Assembly (NCBI GenBank): GCA_031267635.1 | Contig: JAIRYX010000343.1 | Coordinates: forward strand, 1-12,148 | DNA length: 12,148 nt | Direction of reading: 5' to 3' | From: Planctomycetaceae bacterium | GTDB lineage: Bacteria > Planctomycetota > Planctomycetia > Pirellulales > Thermoguttaceae | Shown: positions 12,084 to 12,148 of the stretch, one piece after another | Numbering within the stretch: the stretch's first letter is position 1 | Layout: every line of letters begins with the position of its first letter | The notes under the pieces: generated by a model | Seen by the model: only the letters and a program-made list of their open reading frames with translations | Databases searched by the model: none | What the model was told of the DNA's origin: nothing | Made by a program: the position numbers and the translations under genes

Positions 12084-12148
12084 CGAGTTTGTATGCAATT
12101 TTTTAGTAATTTCATGATGTTTTTTCCTTGTTGAAGGCATGTTTTCGA
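12084..12148. other. non-coding right edge
   Basis: No gene is visible. TTTTTTCCTTGTT at 12120-12132 exactly repeats 11531-11543, which lies just before the dus homology begins. Confidence 0.4.

Noticed and set aside
1..12148. CRISPR arrays, tRNA or rRNA genes, replication origin
   Set aside because: No evenly spaced repeat series, cloverleaf-like segment, rRNA landmark or DnaA-box cluster was seen on either strand.

Overview
This window looks like bacterial chromosomal DNA, most likely from a planctomycete. That assignment is inferred from the combination of several secreted caspase-fold proteins, a caspase-PDZ fusion, a secreted LolA-like protein with a C-terminal anchor, an Rhs core of the 'YDAWNRLV' type and a MenA-type prenyltransferase. 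No rRNA or tRNA is present to test it. Genes use the standard code. Several minus-strand genes have good AGGA/AGGAG ribosome sites, while the plus-strand genes have weak or no such sites.

Left flank (1-1354): an accessory or decayed zone. It holds a possible C-terminal coding end (3-128), an AT-rich orphan gene with leucine-rich-repeat-like spacing (151-777), a headless Rhs fragment (about 786-1140), and a C-terminal fragment of an ABC exporter ATPase (about 1130-1354) joined directly to the Rhs fragment. An intact menA-like gene follows (1448-2329). Next is a 450-base gap containing a 140-base imperfect inverted-repeat unit bounded by 10-base direct repeats, and then a secreted, C-terminally anchored protein (2780-4000).

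Core (4184-11320, all minus strand): a cluster of five exported proteins. In transcription order they are: a DUF4384-like, Tyr/Arg-rich protein (10307-11320); a secreted caspase-PDZ protein with its His/Cys dyad intact (8956-10071); a secreted serpin whose reactive loop reads Lys-Ser at P1-P1' (7657-8868); a second caspase-PDZ paralogue in which both catalytic residues are replaced, His to Lys and Cys to Ser (5925-7592); and a DUF4384-plus-caspase protein with an intact dyad (4184-5671). Two potential proteases, one dead paralogue and one protease inhibitor sit together, and all carry export signals. The hypothesis I find most interesting is an extracytoplasmic caspase-serpin regulatory module. 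A P1 Lys loop suits a metacaspase-like enzyme that cuts after Arg/Lys. The parts are visible in the sequence, but their interaction is inferred.

The intergenic regions of the cluster carry several inverted repeats, including a plus-oriented intrinsic terminator at 10240-10263 that no plus-strand gene explains.

Right flank (11500-12148): a decayed internal piece of a tRNA-dihydrouridine synthase (about 11536-11774) with an in-frame TGA where the family has Trp, followed by an unrecognised in-frame reading frame (to 12083). Together with the Rhs/ABC junction, this shows that the protease cluster and menA lie between two rearrangement scars.
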